Assembly: GCF_003344865.1 (NCBI RefSeq)
Contig: NZ_CP031165.1
Span: 682,001-746,000, forward strand
Reading direction: 5' to 3'
Length of the DNA: 64,000 nucleotides
Source: Euzebya pacifica
GTDB lineage: Bacteria; Actinomycetota; Nitriliruptoria; Euzebyales; Euzebyaceae
The notes under the pieces were generated by a model that worked only from the letters and a program-made list of their open reading frames with translations, did not search any database and had not been told where the DNA came from. Positions 16,656-26,523 of the stretch are shown piece by piece (the stretch's first letter is position 1; every line of letters starts with the position of its first letter). The translations under genes and the position numbers were made by a program.

Positions 16656-18230
16656 TCAGACGAGGGTGTCGAAGCCGTTGGCAGCGGACAGGCCGTCGTC
16701 GACGATGTCGGCCAGCTGGTCCAGCAGTCCGCCGCCGCGCGGCGTCTCGCCCAGCATCAGCGTGCGGACGTCGGTGTAGGCGTGTCGCAGCTCCCTGGTG
16801 ACCCGGGACCGGCTGCGGACCTTGTCCTCGTCGAAGTCGTCGAAGGCCGTCAGGGACGCGAAGTCACCGACCCCGTCGGCCTCCCGGAGGGCGACCTCGA
16901 CCGCGACGCCGAGCCGCGTGCGCATGTCGGCGACGTTGCCGATGAGGCCCTCGTTGTCGAGCAGGGCGTCCAGCGCCTCGCGCAGCTGGCTGACCTCGGC
17001 CGCGATCTTCCTGGCGGCGAGGTCCGACAGCCGTCGACCCTCACCGGCTCGCCCGGCATGCAGGCCGGTCTGGACGCCGAGGGCGGCGAAGAACCCGGTG
17101 CCACCGTCGAGCAGGGTGAGGTCCTCGCCGGCCCGTCCGGTGATGACGACGCCACCGCCGTCCTCGATGTGGGCGTTCACGTCCTCGAGCGCGTCGATGA
17201 GCGAGATGATGTCGGCCACGCTGTCGGTGGCGGGATCGAGGTCGATGTCGACGCCGTTGACCGAGATCCTCCCGGCCGTCACCGACTGGAACTGCGGGAT
17301 CGTTGCCATCGGCGCGTCGACGGAGCCGTCGGTGCCGTTGGCCTGCCCCAGCTCGTCCAGCTTCAGCGCAGCGATCAGCCCGGACGTGTCGTCGGAGATC
17401 TCCAGGTTCTTGTCCGACCCGCCCTCGATGGTGGTGATCGACACCCGTTCGGTCTCGGCGTCGTAGGACGCAGTCACCCCGGCGACCGTTGCCTCGATAC
17501 GGGCCAGGACGTCGTTGAGCGAGTCGGAGGCGTTGACGGCGACGGCGACGCCGTTGAGCAGGAACTGGCCATCGCGGATGACGGTGCCCTCCTCGAACCG
17601 GGAGCTCGCCAGCCCCACGCCATCGAAGGGGTCGTCCGGGTCGATGGCGCCGTCCCTGCTGGCGAACGCCTCCAGCGTGAAGGTGTCGCCCTCCTGCAGC
17701 TCGACCCCGCCGGCGAACTCGAGGTACAGATCGCCCTTGAGGACCTTCATCTCCCTCGTGCGGGTGGAGTCGGGGTGGAGCTTGAACGTGTCGACCCGGT
17801 CGCCGTTGGCGTCGGTCACGTCGATCGACCGGCCGTCGTTGCTGGTGACGGTGAAGGTCAGGACCTCGTCGTTGGTGCCCGTCCACAGGCCCTGCACCGT
17901 GACGTCGCGCCCGCCCGATGCGGACCACTGGGGTGTCCGCGTCGACAGCTGGGTGGCTTCGGTGTTGACCTCCACCCGTGAACGGAGGACCGCGCCGTCG
18001 CCGGTCGCCTGCATGACGGGGTTCGTGCCCCGAATGGTTGCCGAGGAGGCACGGGCGCCTCGAGCGCGGGTCTTCCGCAGGACCGCCCGCAGGTCGCCGA
18101 TCTCGTCGTCGACCCGACGCAGCTGGGTCCGCAGCGTCTCGTTGCTGGGGCCAGCGGACTGCGGGGTCCGTCGGGTGAACTGATAGCCGGCAGCACTGCG
18201 CACGCCGAACGTGCCGTTGCCGATCTGCAT
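16656..18230 (-). CDS. FliD-like hook-associated protein with flagellin IN motifs
   Basis: A 524-residue protein. It has an N-terminal coiled coil (about 25-60), a beta-rich middle with QWSASGGRDVTVQGLWTG, and two flagellin hook IN motifs. The first is FLLNGVAVAVNASDSLNDVLARI with VTASYDAETERVSI and DDTSGLIAALKL; the second is ISVNGVDIDLDPATDSVADI. Such motifs occur in FliD cap and hook-associated proteins. It ends in a helical region (VTRELRHAYTDVRTLMLGE). ATG 18230 has a ggagg site nine bases upstream, which favours it over 18251. It neighbours chemotaxis genes but no other flagellar gene is in view. Confidence 0.65.
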   Translation of the reverse strand: MQIGNGTFGVRSAAGYQFTRRTPQSAGPSNETLRTQLRRVDDEIGDLRAVLRKTRARGARASSATIRGTNPVMQATGDGAVLRSRVEVNTEATQLSTRTPQWSASGGRDVTVQGLWTGTNDEVLTFTVTSNDGRSIDVTDANGDRVDTFKLHPDSTRTREMKVLKGDLYLEFAGGVELQEGDTFTLEAFASRDGAIDPDDPFDGVGLASSRFEEGTVIRDGQFLLNGVAVAVNASDSLNDVLARIEATVAGVTASYDAETERVSITTIEGGSDKNLEISDDTSGLIAALKLDELGQANGTDGSVDAPMATIPQFQSVTAGRISVNGVDIDLDPATDSVADIISLIDALEDVNAHIEDGGGVVITGRAGEDLTLLDGGTGFFAALGVQTGLHAGRAGEGRRLSDLAARKIAAEVSQLREALDALLDNEGLIGNVADMRTRLGVAVEVALREADGVGDFASLTAFDDFDEDKVRSRSRVTRELRHAYTDVRTLMLGETPRGGGLLDQLADIVDDGLSAANGFDTLV

Positions 18231-18400
18231 CCGTGCCGACCTCCAAGCCATCGCCCACCGTCCGTGGTGGGCCCGTACATCACCTCATCGACACATCGTC
18301 AGTCCGACTTGAACGAAGTTCCTGAACGGTCGGCCAGCGGGAGGCACGGCGCGTCAGGTTTCGCCCGGTGGCCGACGCCGGTACACTCCCCGCTCCACTT

Positions 18401-18489
18401 GGAGGCGTCGCATAGCCAGGTCTAGTGCGCTTCACTGCTAATGAAGTTTGGGTTAACCCCCATCGAGGGTTCGAATCCCTCCGCCTCCG
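18401..18489 (+). tRNA. tRNA-Ser (anticodon GCU)
   Basis: An 89-nt class II tRNA. The acceptor is GGAGGCG with CGCCTCC, the anticodon loop is CTGCTAA (anticodon GCT), and it has a long variable arm and T-arm GGGTTCGAATCCC. A TACACT box at 18382-18387 is a possible -10 element. Confidence 0.93.
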
Positions 18490-18522
18490 CTCCTGTACCA
18501 GGTCGTCCGGATGTCCCTTCAG

Positions 18523-18540
18523 AGGACGTTCGGACGTCCT
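18523..18540. terminator. Hairpin between tRNA-Ser(GCU) and the convergent MCP gene
   Basis: AGGACGT-tcgg-ACGTCCT, a 7-bp perfect stem with a tetraloop. It lies 34 bases after the tRNA and overlaps the MCP stop codon, so it could end both transcripts. Confidence 0.45.
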
Positions 18541-20191
18541 AGCCGGTGTGGCCGTTCAGGTCGCGGTGGCCGTTGACCGAAGGCCCGTTGGGGCCGCCCG
18601 GGGCGAGTCCGGTGAAGCTGTCGAGGGCCTCGGCCAGCTCAGCCTCCATCGCCTCGAGGGTCCGTCGCTCGTGATCCGGGGTGGGTGCCACGGGCGCAGG
18701 GCTCGGCGCGGGCTCGACCGGTGTGCGGGTGATCGACTCGCTGCCACCGATCAGCTGGTTCAGCGACGACGACACGTCTCGCAGCACGTCGGAGGTACCG
18801 CGTGTGGTCTCGGCTAGCTCGGCGGATCGGCGAGCGGAGTCGGCCACGGAGCGAACAGAGCTGGTGATGGCCGTCGCGCGGTCCGAGACGTACCCGACCG
18901 TGCGGCCGATCTCGTTGGTCGTGATGGACTGCTCCTCCACCGCGGACGCGACGGAGGACTGCAGGGCGCTGACCTTCTCGATCGTGTCGTGGATGCCGTT
19001 GATGGCTGTGCCGACCTCGCGTGAGTCGTCCTGGATGCGGTCGATCAGCGCGCTGATCTCCCCGGTCGCGCGGGCGGTCTCGTTGGCCAGCTCCTTGACC
19101 TCGTTGGCGACCACGGCGAAGCCCTTGCCGGCCTCGCCGGCGCGTGCCGCCTCGATGGTGGCGTTGAGGGCCAGCAGGTTGGTCTGCTCGGCGATGGCGG
19201 TGACGACCTCGGCCACCTTGCCGATCTGCCTGGACGACTCGTCCAGCACGCCGACGCGGTCCAGGGCGTTGTCGACCAGCTCGACGGATGTGGCCGAGAT
19301 GCCGTTGACCTCGGTCGTGGACCGGCTGATCTCCCCGATCGAGACACCCATCTCCTCCACCGCCGCGGCGAGGCTGTGCATGTGGCCCGACAGCTCCTCG
19401 GCGCTGGTGGCGCTGACGCCGGCCAGGCCGGAGGTCTGCTCGGCGGTGCTGGACAGCACGTCGCTGACCGTGACCAGGTCCTGCGTGGCGCCCTGCACGG
19501 CACGGGAGTTCTTGGCCACACGACGGCTGATGGAGTTGCTGAGGGTCCACGAGACGGCGAGGCCGCTGAGGACGAAGACGACGACGGCGGCCACGATCAG
19601 CCGCTGGCTGTCGGCACGCTGGGCCGCCTGGACGTCGGCCAGGTCGGCGACGATCGGTTCGTAGACGCCTTCCTGGATCGCGTCCAGCCGGTCACGCATG
19701 ACGGTGAACAGCTCACCGACCTGCGGCAGCGCGGTCTCTGCGCTGGGACCGTCGGGGGCGTCCACGACGACCTGTGCGGCAGCGAGCCACTCCTGGCGGG
19801 CCTCCGTGTAGGGGGTCCACTCCGCGACCTCGGCCTCGGTGCCGAAGGCCACGGCCTGGTACTCCTCGAACCGGCTCAGGGTCTGCGCGGCGTTCTCCTC
19901 GAAGTCCGCCAGGGCCTGCGGGGCGAGCTCGGCCTCCAGCGAGCTGTCCTTGAGCATCGCGAGGTAGGTGACGGCGAGCTGCGCCTGGTAGGCATCGCGG
20001 TCGGTGCTGATCAGCAGGGTGGTGGCCGGGGCGGTGGTCTCGGCGACGGTCTCGAAGCTCTCGGCGCTGTCCCGCGCGCCGAGCTCGGCGGCCAGGGTCG
20101 TGGCCAGCCCGGCAACGATGAGCATGCCGGCGAGGAGCCGCAGCTGCGCACGCAGCGAGAGTCCGCTGATGCGGGTGAAGACTGACGTCAT
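18539..20191 (-). CDS. Methyl-accepting chemotaxis protein without an evident HAMP domain
   Basis: A 550-residue receptor. The first membrane segment is at about 17-35 ([20 protein letters not shown]), followed by a roughly 160-residue extracellular helical sensor domain (CHASE3/4HB-like). The second membrane segment is at about 197-217 ([18 protein letters not shown]). The signalling domain has the conserved tip [38 protein letters not shown]. Between the second membrane helix and the signalling helices there is no recognisable HAMP unit. The C terminus is a proline-rich tail ending [12 protein letters not shown]. It is divergent from cheB-cheR. Confidence 0.88.
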   Translation of the reverse strand: MTSVFTRISGLSLRAQLRLLAGMLIVAGLATTLAAELGARDSAESFETVAETTAPATTLLISTDRDAYQAQLAVTYLAMLKDSSLEAELAPQALADFEENAAQTLSRFEEYQAVAFGTEAEVAEWTPYTEARQEWLAAAQVVVDAPDGPSAETALPQVGELFTVMRDRLDAIQEGVYEPIVADLADVQAAQRADSQRLIVAAVVVFVLSGLAVSWTLSNSISRRVAKNSRAVQGATQDLVTVSDVLSSTAEQTSGLAGVSATSAEELSGHMHSLAAAVEEMGVSIGEISRSTTEVNGISATSVELVDNALDRVGVLDESSRQIGKVAEVVTAIAEQTNLLALNATIEAARAGEAGKGFAVVANEVKELANETARATGEISALIDRIQDDSREVGTAINGIHDTIEKVSALQSSVASAVEEQSITTNEIGRTVGYVSDRATAITSSVRSVADSARRSAELAETTRGTSDVLRDVSSSLNQLIGGSESITRTPVEPAPSPAPVAPTPDHERRTLEAMEAELAEALDSFTGLAPGGPNGPSVNGHRDLNGHTG

Positions 20192-20420
20192 GGCTGGAGT
20201 CCTCCTGGACGACTGCTCGTTGGCGATGAGCTCCCACGACCAGCGGACGACCCGGTGGTGTGGCGTGCACTGCCCCGATCGGCCGGACCGTGCGGCGACT
20301 TAGCCGAACCAACGGTCGGCCAATTGCCTCATGAGCGACGTGTGACCGCCGATGCAGGTCGCACCACTCGTGGCTCGTTCCGGTCGCGACGACGCCCCTG
20401 ACACCCGTGAGGAGACAGCC

Positions 20421-21560
20421 GTGACGACCACTTCGTACCGCGTGCTGGTTGTCGATGACTCGTCGCTGATCCGACGGTTGTTGCTCAAGATCCTCCAGCT
20501 GGATCCCGAGGTCGTCGTGGTCGGTCAGGCGAGCGACGGTCACGAGGCGCTGGCCGTCGCCGAGCAGGTCGCCCCCGACCTCGTGGTCCTCGACATCGAG
20601 ATGCCGGTCATGGACGGCATCGAGGCGCTGGAGCACCTCAAGCGCCGGTACCCCTCGCTCCCCGTCATCATGTTCTCCACGCTCACCGCGCGAGGGGCAA
20701 CCGCGACCCTCGACGCCCTGACCAAGGGGGCCGACGACTACGTCACCAAGCCCTCCAACACCGGTTCGTTCGCCCAGACCGCCGAGCACGTCCTGGCCGA
20801 GCTGACGCCGCGGATCAAGGCGCTCGTGGACCGCAGTCGGACGCGCCCGATGTCGCCGGTGTTGGCCCCGACCACACCCCTGTCGTCGCTGACCGCCCCC
20901 GCCCGACAACGTCCGCCTTCGCGCACGTCCTTCAGGCCACGGGTTGCCGTCGTTGCGGTCAGCACGGGGGGCCCCGACGCCCTCCAGACCCTCGTTCCAC
21001 TCCTCCCGTCCTCCCTCCCCGTGCCGGTCCTCGTCACCCAGCACATGCCGCCGCTCTTCACGGGACTGTTGGCCGATCGCCTCGACGGGCAGGCTGGCAT
21101 CCGGGTTCGGGAGGGCTACGACGGAGCCCAGCCCGGACCGGGGGAGGTCTGGCTGGCGCCCGGCGGGTTCCACATGCTGCTTCGTGCCGACGACGACGGC
21201 CGCGTCGTGCTGGCGTTGGACGACGGCCCCCCGGTGCAGTCGTGCAAGCCCGCCGCGAACCCGATGTTCGCTTCGGCGGTCGACCTGTTCGACCGGCAGG
21301 TCATCGGGGTGGTGCTCACCGGTATGGGCATCGACGGCCTCGACGGCGCTCGACGAGTCCAGCAGGCCGGCGGGATGGTCATCTGCCAGGACGAGGCCAG
21401 CAGCGTCGTGTGGGGCATGCCCGGTGCGGTCCACAAGGCCGGCCTCGCCGAAGAGGTGCTGCCTCTGGAGGACATCGCGACGACCATCGGTCGGGTCGCC
21501 AGCGCGTCGCCGGCGCGACCACTGACCGTGCGCACCCCGCCGGCGAGGGTTGGTCCATGA
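20421..21560 (+). CDS. cheB: Chemotaxis response regulator protein-glutamate methylesterase CheB
   Basis: A 379-residue protein with an N-terminal receiver domain (acidic pair VVDDSS, phospho-acceptor Asp58 in LVVLDIEMPVMDG, conserved K in VTKPS). A proline/serine linker (about 130-180) leads to the methylesterase domain with catalytic Ser in AVSTGGPDA, His in VTQHMPP and Asp in GMGIDG. It demethylates or deamidates glutamyl residues of chemoreceptors. The GTG start at 20421 follows a gaggag site; the ORF is open upstream but without similarity. It overlaps cheR by ATGA. Confidence 0.92.
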   Translation: MTTTSYRVLVVDDSSLIRRLLLKILQLDPEVVVVGQASDGHEALAVAEQVAPDLVVLDIEMPVMDGIEALEHLKRRYPSLPVIMFSTLTARGATATLDALTKGADDYVTKPSNTGSFAQTAEHVLAELTPRIKALVDRSRTRPMSPVLAPTTPLSSLTAPARQRPPSRTSFRPRVAVVAVSTGGPDALQTLVPLLPSSLPVPVLVTQHMPPLFTGLLADRLDGQAGIRVREGYDGAQPGPGEVWLAPGGFHMLLRADDDGRVVLALDDGPPVQSCKPAANPMFASAVDLFDRQVIGVVLTGMGIDGLDGARRVQQAGGMVICQDEASSVVWGMPGAVHKAGLAEEVLPLEDIATTIGRVASASPARPLTVRTPPARVGP

Positions 21561-22411
21561 CGGCACCGTCACCGACCCCCACCACCACCCGACGGGCGCT
21601 GTCGGCGACGGACGTCGAGGTGATCCGACGGGTCGTGCACGAGCGAACGGGGATCACCCTCGGCGACGACAAGGAGTACCTGATCACGGCGAGGCTGCGG
21701 CCCGTCGTCGTGGCGTCGGGGCTGGGCAGCCTGGGCGAGCTCGTCGCCCGTCTCCGGACCGATCCACCGTCGGCGCTGGTCGGCATGGTCGTGGACGCCC
21801 TGGTGATCAACGAGACGTCGTTCTTCCGGGACGTCCACCCCTTCGTCGGCCTCAAGGATCACGTCCTGCCGGACCTGATCGAGCGCCGGCGACGCGATCG
21901 CATGCTGACGATCTGGTGTGCGGCGGCGTCCTCCGGCCAGGAGCCCTACACGATCGCGATGATCCTGGCCGATCAGTTCCCCGAGCTGGCCGGGTGGACC
22001 ATCCGCCTGCTGGCGACCGACGTGTCGTCGACGATGGTGGCACGTGGACGGCGCGGCCGCTTCACCGGGGTCGAGGTCGCAAGGGGCCTGCCGCCGGTCC
22101 TGCGCCAACGGCACCTCGCCCCTGCCGGAGACGAGTGGCAGGTCAGCCCTGCCCTCCGGCGGGCCGTGCAGTTCGAGCAGCACAACCTGGCCGGGTCGTG
22201 GGACGTCATCCCTCGCTGCGACATCGTGTTCCTCCGCAACGTGCTGATCTACTTCGACCCTGCGGTCACCCGTCGGGTGCTGCTGAAGGCACGGGGCCGA
22301 CTCGCCGAGGACGGGTACCTGGCGCTCGGGGGTGCCGAGACCACCGTCGGCACCGACACCCCGTTCCGCCGGGTCACGCTGGGTCGATCGGCGTGGTACC
22401 GACCGTCGTAG
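21557..22411 (+). CDS. cheR: Chemoreceptor methyltransferase CheR
   Basis: A 284-residue SAM-dependent methyltransferase. It has the N-terminal helical CheR domain (VIRRVVHERTGITLGDDKEYLITARLRPV), NETSFFRDVHPF, the SAM loop WCAAASSGQEPYTIAMIL, LLATDVSSTMV and CDIVFLRNVLIYFDP. It methylates glutamates on MCPs, opposing CheB. It is translationally coupled to cheB. No cheA, cheW or cheY lies in the window. Confidence 0.93.
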   Translation: MTAPSPTPTTTRRALSATDVEVIRRVVHERTGITLGDDKEYLITARLRPVVVASGLGSLGELVARLRTDPPSALVGMVVDALVINETSFFRDVHPFVGLKDHVLPDLIERRRRDRMLTIWCAAASSGQEPYTIAMILADQFPELAGWTIRLLATDVSSTMVARGRRGRFTGVEVARGLPPVLRQRHLAPAGDEWQVSPALRRAVQFEQHNLAGSWDVIPRCDIVFLRNVLIYFDPAVTRRVLLKARGRLAEDGYLALGGAETTVGTDTPFRRVTLGRSAWYRPS

Positions 22412-22433
22412 GTCGACGTGCGATCATGCGGCT

Positions 22434-23939
22434 GTGCGCTGGATGGTCGTGCTGCTCCTTCTCGTCGCCGCGTGTGTGCCCGCGGGGGACATCGAGGGGG
22501 CGGTCGTCCCGAGCCCATCGGTGGTCGAGGACGCAGCCGACGCCGTCGACGGGACGCTGGCGCAGCCCGAGCTGATCAGCACGCCGTGTGCGATGGACGC
22601 CCTGTCGAGCGAGGCCGCCACGCCCGACCCCGGCCTCCTGGAGGGGGTGGGCTGCGGCGTCGTGGTCGTCCCGGAACGTCGGCAGGACCCATCCGGTCCG
22701 GTGGTGGAGCTTGCCTGGGTGCGGTTGTCGGTCACGACTCCCCGGGAGGAAGGGCCGTTCGGTGATCCCCTCGTCGTGCTGGCCGACGGACCGGGGGACG
22801 CGATGACCGTGGAGCTGCTGGCGTGGGCAACCTCACCGCTGCGCGCCGACCGCGAGGTCGTCCTGCTCGATGCCCGTGGCGCCGGGCGCTCCTTCCCCTC
22901 CCTGGACTGCGGCATCCCGCCGGCGCCGGGGGCGCTGCCCCTCGACCTCGTGCAGGACTGCCGCCGCGAGCTGCTGGACCTCGGGATCGACCTCGACGCA
23001 CACCGGACGCGCACGATGGCGGCCGACCTCGTCGACGTGACCGCGTCGCTGGGGCTCGAGCGGTACCACCTGCTGGGCATCGGGCACGGTGCCCGGGTTG
23101 CCCTCACGACGCTGCGCGACCGGCCCGAGGGGCTGCAGTCCCTGGTGCTGGACTCGCCGCTGCCGCCGGAGGTCGATGCCTACGGGGAACGGCCGGCCAA
23201 CGCCCAGGCGGCGCTGAACCGGTTGTTCGACGAGTGTGCCCAGACGCCAGCCTGCGCCGACACGTTCGGCGAGCTGCGTGAACCAACCGATCAGCTGGTC
23301 AGGGACCTCGACCGACCGTCCAGCGGCGTCGACGTCGAACCGGGCGTCAGCGGAACCGACCTCGTCCGTGCGGTCGTGGCGGCGATGAGGGGGGCGGACG
23401 GGCCGGCAGCGATCCCGGCCGCGCTGTCGCTGGCCGCCGAGGACCCCGCGGCGGCGATGGCTCGCCTGCAGGACGCTGCCGTGGGCGGTGCGACCGTGCC
23501 GGACTCGCCGTTCGCGGAAGGATTGCTGCTCTCCAGCGACTGTGCCGACGAGCTGCCGCTGGCCGGGGACGGGCCGGACATGGACGGGCTCGGGCCGGTC
23601 GGACTGGCCGTCGCAGAGGACGTCACCGCCGTCCGGACCGCCTGCGGGATCTGGGACGTCGCGCCGGCGGGCGCCGAGGCCGGCAACCCGATCGCCCGCG
23701 ACGTGCCGACGCTCGTGCTGACGGGGGAGTTCGACCCGCTCAGCCCACCCGCATGGGGCGCCGCGGTTGCGGCCCGGATGCCCCGGGGTCAGGTGGTGCA
23801 GGTCGACGGTGCAGGCCACCGCGTGCACGACGTCGACAACTGCACCATCGCGATCGTCGCGGAGTTCCTGCGGCGGCCCACCCGGCCCATGAACGACGCA
23901 TGCGCCACGGACCGGGTGGTCGACTTCGAGCTGGGGTGA
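22434..23939 (+). CDS. S33-like alpha/beta-hydrolase lipoprotein with altered nucleophile
   Basis: A 501-residue secreted lipoprotein: GTG start, short hydrophobic segment and lipobox LVAAC with Cys14. The body matches the tripeptidyl aminopeptidase/S33 layout, including VLLDARGAGRSFPSLDC and a C-terminal TAP-like part TLVLTGEFDPLSPP, with the acid Asp and then His in VDGAGHRVHD. The nucleophile elbow, normally GxSxGG, reads LLGIGHGARVAL, so glycine stands where serine should be. Several cysteines could form disulfides. It is probably a non-catalytic or unusual member. It follows cheR by 22 bp. Confidence 0.8.
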   Translation: MRWMVVLLLLVAACVPAGDIEGAVVPSPSVVEDAADAVDGTLAQPELISTPCAMDALSSEAATPDPGLLEGVGCGVVVVPERRQDPSGPVVELAWVRLSVTTPREEGPFGDPLVVLADGPGDAMTVELLAWATSPLRADREVVLLDARGAGRSFPSLDCGIPPAPGALPLDLVQDCRRELLDLGIDLDAHRTRTMAADLVDVTASLGLERYHLLGIGHGARVALTTLRDRPEGLQSLVLDSPLPPEVDAYGERPANAQAALNRLFDECAQTPACADTFGELREPTDQLVRDLDRPSSGVDVEPGVSGTDLVRAVVAAMRGADGPAAIPAALSLAAEDPAAAMARLQDAAVGGATVPDSPFAEGLLLSSDCADELPLAGDGPDMDGLGPVGLAVAEDVTAVRTACGIWDVAPAGAEAGNPIARDVPTLVLTGEFDPLSPPAWGAAVAARMPRGQVVQVDGAGHRVHDVDNCTIAIVAEFLRRPTRPMNDACATDRVVDFELG

Positions 23940-23942
23940 GGC

Positions 23943-26459
23943 CTACTCCACCGGCTCGAGGGCCAGGGACAGGACGTCACGGACGTCCTCGACGAAGTGG
24001 ATCGTCATGGCGTCCCGTACCGACTCGGGCACGTCGTCGATGTCGGCTTCGTTCCGCTTGGGCAGCAGGACGGTGTCCAGGCCCGAGCGGTGGGCGGCCA
24101 GCACCTTCTGCTTGACCCCGCCGATCGGCAGGACCTTGCCCTGCAGGGTCACCTCACCCGTCATCCCGACGCCGGCACGCACCTTGCGGCCGGTGACCAA
24201 CGACGCGAGCGCCGTGGTCATCGTCACGCCCGCCGACGGCCCGTCCTTGGGGATGGCGCCGGCCGGGAAGTGGACGTGGAACCGACCACCGAGGGCCGTG
24301 CCGTCGAGCTGGAGCTCCTCGGCGTGGGACCGCAGGAACGACAGCGCGATCGTCGCTGATTCCTGCATGACGTCGCCGAGCTGCCCGGTCAGGTGCAGGC
24401 TGCCCTTGCCGCCGTCGTCGTCCAGACGAGCCGTCTCGACGAACAGCACGTCGCCGCCCACGCCGGTGACGGCCAGGCCGGTGGCCACACCGGGAACGTC
24501 GACCCGGTCGGTCGCGTCCTCGCGGAACACCTTCTGTCGGCCCAGCAGGGCTGACGGGTCCTCCACCACGATCGGCGCGGGATCCCCGGCCGCGATGCGG
24601 ACCGCGGCCTTGCGGGTCAGCTTGGCGAGCTGCCGTTCGAGCTGCCGCACACCTGCCTCGCGGGTCCAGCCCTCCACGACGTGGCGCAGGACCTCGTCGG
24701 TGATCTCGACCTCGTCCAGCGACAGGCCGGCGTTGGTCAGCTGGCGGGTCAGCAGGTGGTCACGGGCGATCGTGACCTTCTCGGCATCGGTGTAGCCATC
24801 GAGCGTGACGACCTCCAGCCGGTCCAGCAGGGGGCCGGGGATGGTCTCCAGCACGTTGGCCGTGGCGATGAACAGCACGTCGGAGAGGTCGAGGTCGACC
24901 TCCAGGTAGTGGTCGCGGAAGGTGTGGTTCTGGGCAGGGTCCAGGACCTCCAGCAACGCCGCCGAGGGGTCGCCCCGGTAGTCGCCGCCGACCTTGTCGA
25001 TCTCGTCGAGCAGCACGACCGGGTTCATGGAACCGGCCTCGGTCATGGCCCTGGCGATGCGTCCGGGCTGTGCCCCGACGTAGGTCCGGCGGTGACCGCG
25101 GATCTCGGCCTCGTCACGAACACCGCCGAGCGCGACGCGCACGAACCTGCGACCCAGCGCTCGGGCCACGGATTCGCCCAACGAGGTCTTGCCGACGCCG
25201 GGAGGGCCGACGAGGGCGAGGATCGCCCCGCTGCCGCGTCGACCGCGGGGCTGCTCGTCCTCGACGGGGTCGCCGACAGGCGGGTTGTCGTCGGTTGGTT
25301 CGGCACCCGGCTCGGGCGTGCCCGTCGGGGTGTCCGGGCCGGTTTCGGTGTCCGTGTCGGTGTCGGCTGGCCAGTCGGCCAGCGGGGAGGACGAGGCGAC
25401 GGGTTCGGATGCCGCGTCGAGGCCACGCTCGATCCGCAGCTTGCGGACTGCCAGCTGTTCGATGAGGCGGTCCTTCACCTCCTCCAGCCCGGTGTGGTCG
25501 GCGTCGAGGACGCCGCGCGCCCGATCGAGGTCCAGGTTGTCGTCGGACCGCTCACCCCATGGCAGCTCGAGGATCCGGTCGAGCCAGGTCCGGATCCACG
25601 ACTGCTCGGGGGACTGCTCGCTGGTGCGCTCGAGCCGGTCGATCTCCTTGGTCACGAACGTGCGGACGTCGTCTGGCAACGCGGCTTCGGCGACGCGGGT
25701 GCGGTAGTCCTGCCCGTCGTCGTCCTCCGCTGGGCCGGCGCCCATCTCGCGCAGCTCGGTGCGGATGGCCTTGAGCTGTTCCCGCAGGATGTACTCGCGC
25801 TGTCGCTTCTCCATCGACTCGCCGACGTCGGCGCGGATCTTGGACCGCACGTCGAGCTCGGCCAGGACCTCGCGGGCCCACGCGGTGACCTTCTCGAGTC
25901 GCACGGTCACGTCGAGGGTCTCCAGCACCTCCACCTTCTGCGCCAGGTCGACGTCGGGGGAGTACACGGCGGTGTCCGCCAGCTGCCCCGGGTCGGTGAT
26001 CTCCTCGATGGCGGTGGAGAGGGTGCGTCCGGCGCCTCGGTGCTCGAGGATGCCGGTGATGATGGCGCGGTAGTCGCGCGTCAGGTCCGCGACGTCGTCG
26101 GGGTCGACGTCGTCGAGGACCGGATCGACCCGCACCCACGTGGCGTCGCCGGAGCCGGTGGCGCCGGTGCCGATGACGGCCCGCGAGAGGCCGCGGACGA
26201 GGATGCCCTTGCGGCCACCACGCAGCCGGTCGTGGCTGTCGATGTGGGCCAGGGTGCCGACGGTGGCGTAGCGGTCGCCCACCTTCGGGACCAGGACCAA
26301 GCGGTCGTCGGCGTCGGCGGCAGCCGCGATGGCGGCCTTGGCCTCGTCGGACTCCACCGCAATCGTCACGACCATGCCCGGGACCACCACTCCACCGGGG
26401 AGGGGCAGCAGGGGGACGGTGAGCTGCGCACGGTCCGTGCTCTCCAGCTGATCAACCAT
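23943..26459 (-). CDS. lon: ATP-dependent protease Lon
   Basis: An 838-residue protease: N-terminal LON substrate-binding domain (VPLLPLPGGVVVPGMVV), helical linker (MEKRQREYILREQLKAIRTEL), Walker A GPPGVGKTSLGESVA, Walker B VVLLDEIDKV, sensor ATANVLETIPGPLLDR, and a proteolytic domain with catalytic Ser in KDGPSAGVTM and Lys in IGGVKQKVLAAHRSG. An insert of about 60 residues rich in Asp, Thr, Pro and Glu interrupts the region just before Walker A. It degrades damaged and regulatory proteins. A ggaag site precedes the ATG. A CAAG-type element lies about 65 bases upstream. Confidence 0.95.
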   Translation of the reverse strand: MVDQLESTDRAQLTVPLLPLPGGVVVPGMVVTIAVESDEAKAAIAAAADADDRLVLVPKVGDRYATVGTLAHIDSHDRLRGGRKGILVRGLSRAVIGTGATGSGDATWVRVDPVLDDVDPDDVADLTRDYRAIITGILEHRGAGRTLSTAIEEITDPGQLADTAVYSPDVDLAQKVEVLETLDVTVRLEKVTAWAREVLAELDVRSKIRADVGESMEKRQREYILREQLKAIRTELREMGAGPAEDDDGQDYRTRVAEAALPDDVRTFVTKEIDRLERTSEQSPEQSWIRTWLDRILELPWGERSDDNLDLDRARGVLDADHTGLEEVKDRLIEQLAVRKLRIERGLDAASEPVASSSPLADWPADTDTDTETGPDTPTGTPEPGAEPTDDNPPVGDPVEDEQPRGRRGSGAILALVGPPGVGKTSLGESVARALGRRFVRVALGGVRDEAEIRGHRRTYVGAQPGRIARAMTEAGSMNPVVLLDEIDKVGGDYRGDPSAALLEVLDPAQNHTFRDHYLEVDLDLSDVLFIATANVLETIPGPLLDRLEVVTLDGYTDAEKVTIARDHLLTRQLTNAGLSLDEVEITDEVLRHVVEGWTREAGVRQLERQLAKLTRKAAVRIAAGDPAPIVVEDPSALLGRQKVFREDATDRVDVPGVATGLAVTGVGGDVLFVETARLDDDGGKGSLHLTGQLGDVMQESATIALSFLRSHAEELQLDGTALGGRFHVHFPAGAIPKDGPSAGVTMTTALASLVTGRKVRAGVGMTGEVTLQGKVLPIGGVKQKVLAAHRSGLDTVLLPKRNEADIDDVPESVRDAMTIHFVEDVRDVLSLALEPVE

Positions 26460-26523
26460 GATTACTTCCTTACGTCGATGGTTGGACCTTGAACCACAGC
26501 TTGCCTCGATCTAATCCCGATGC

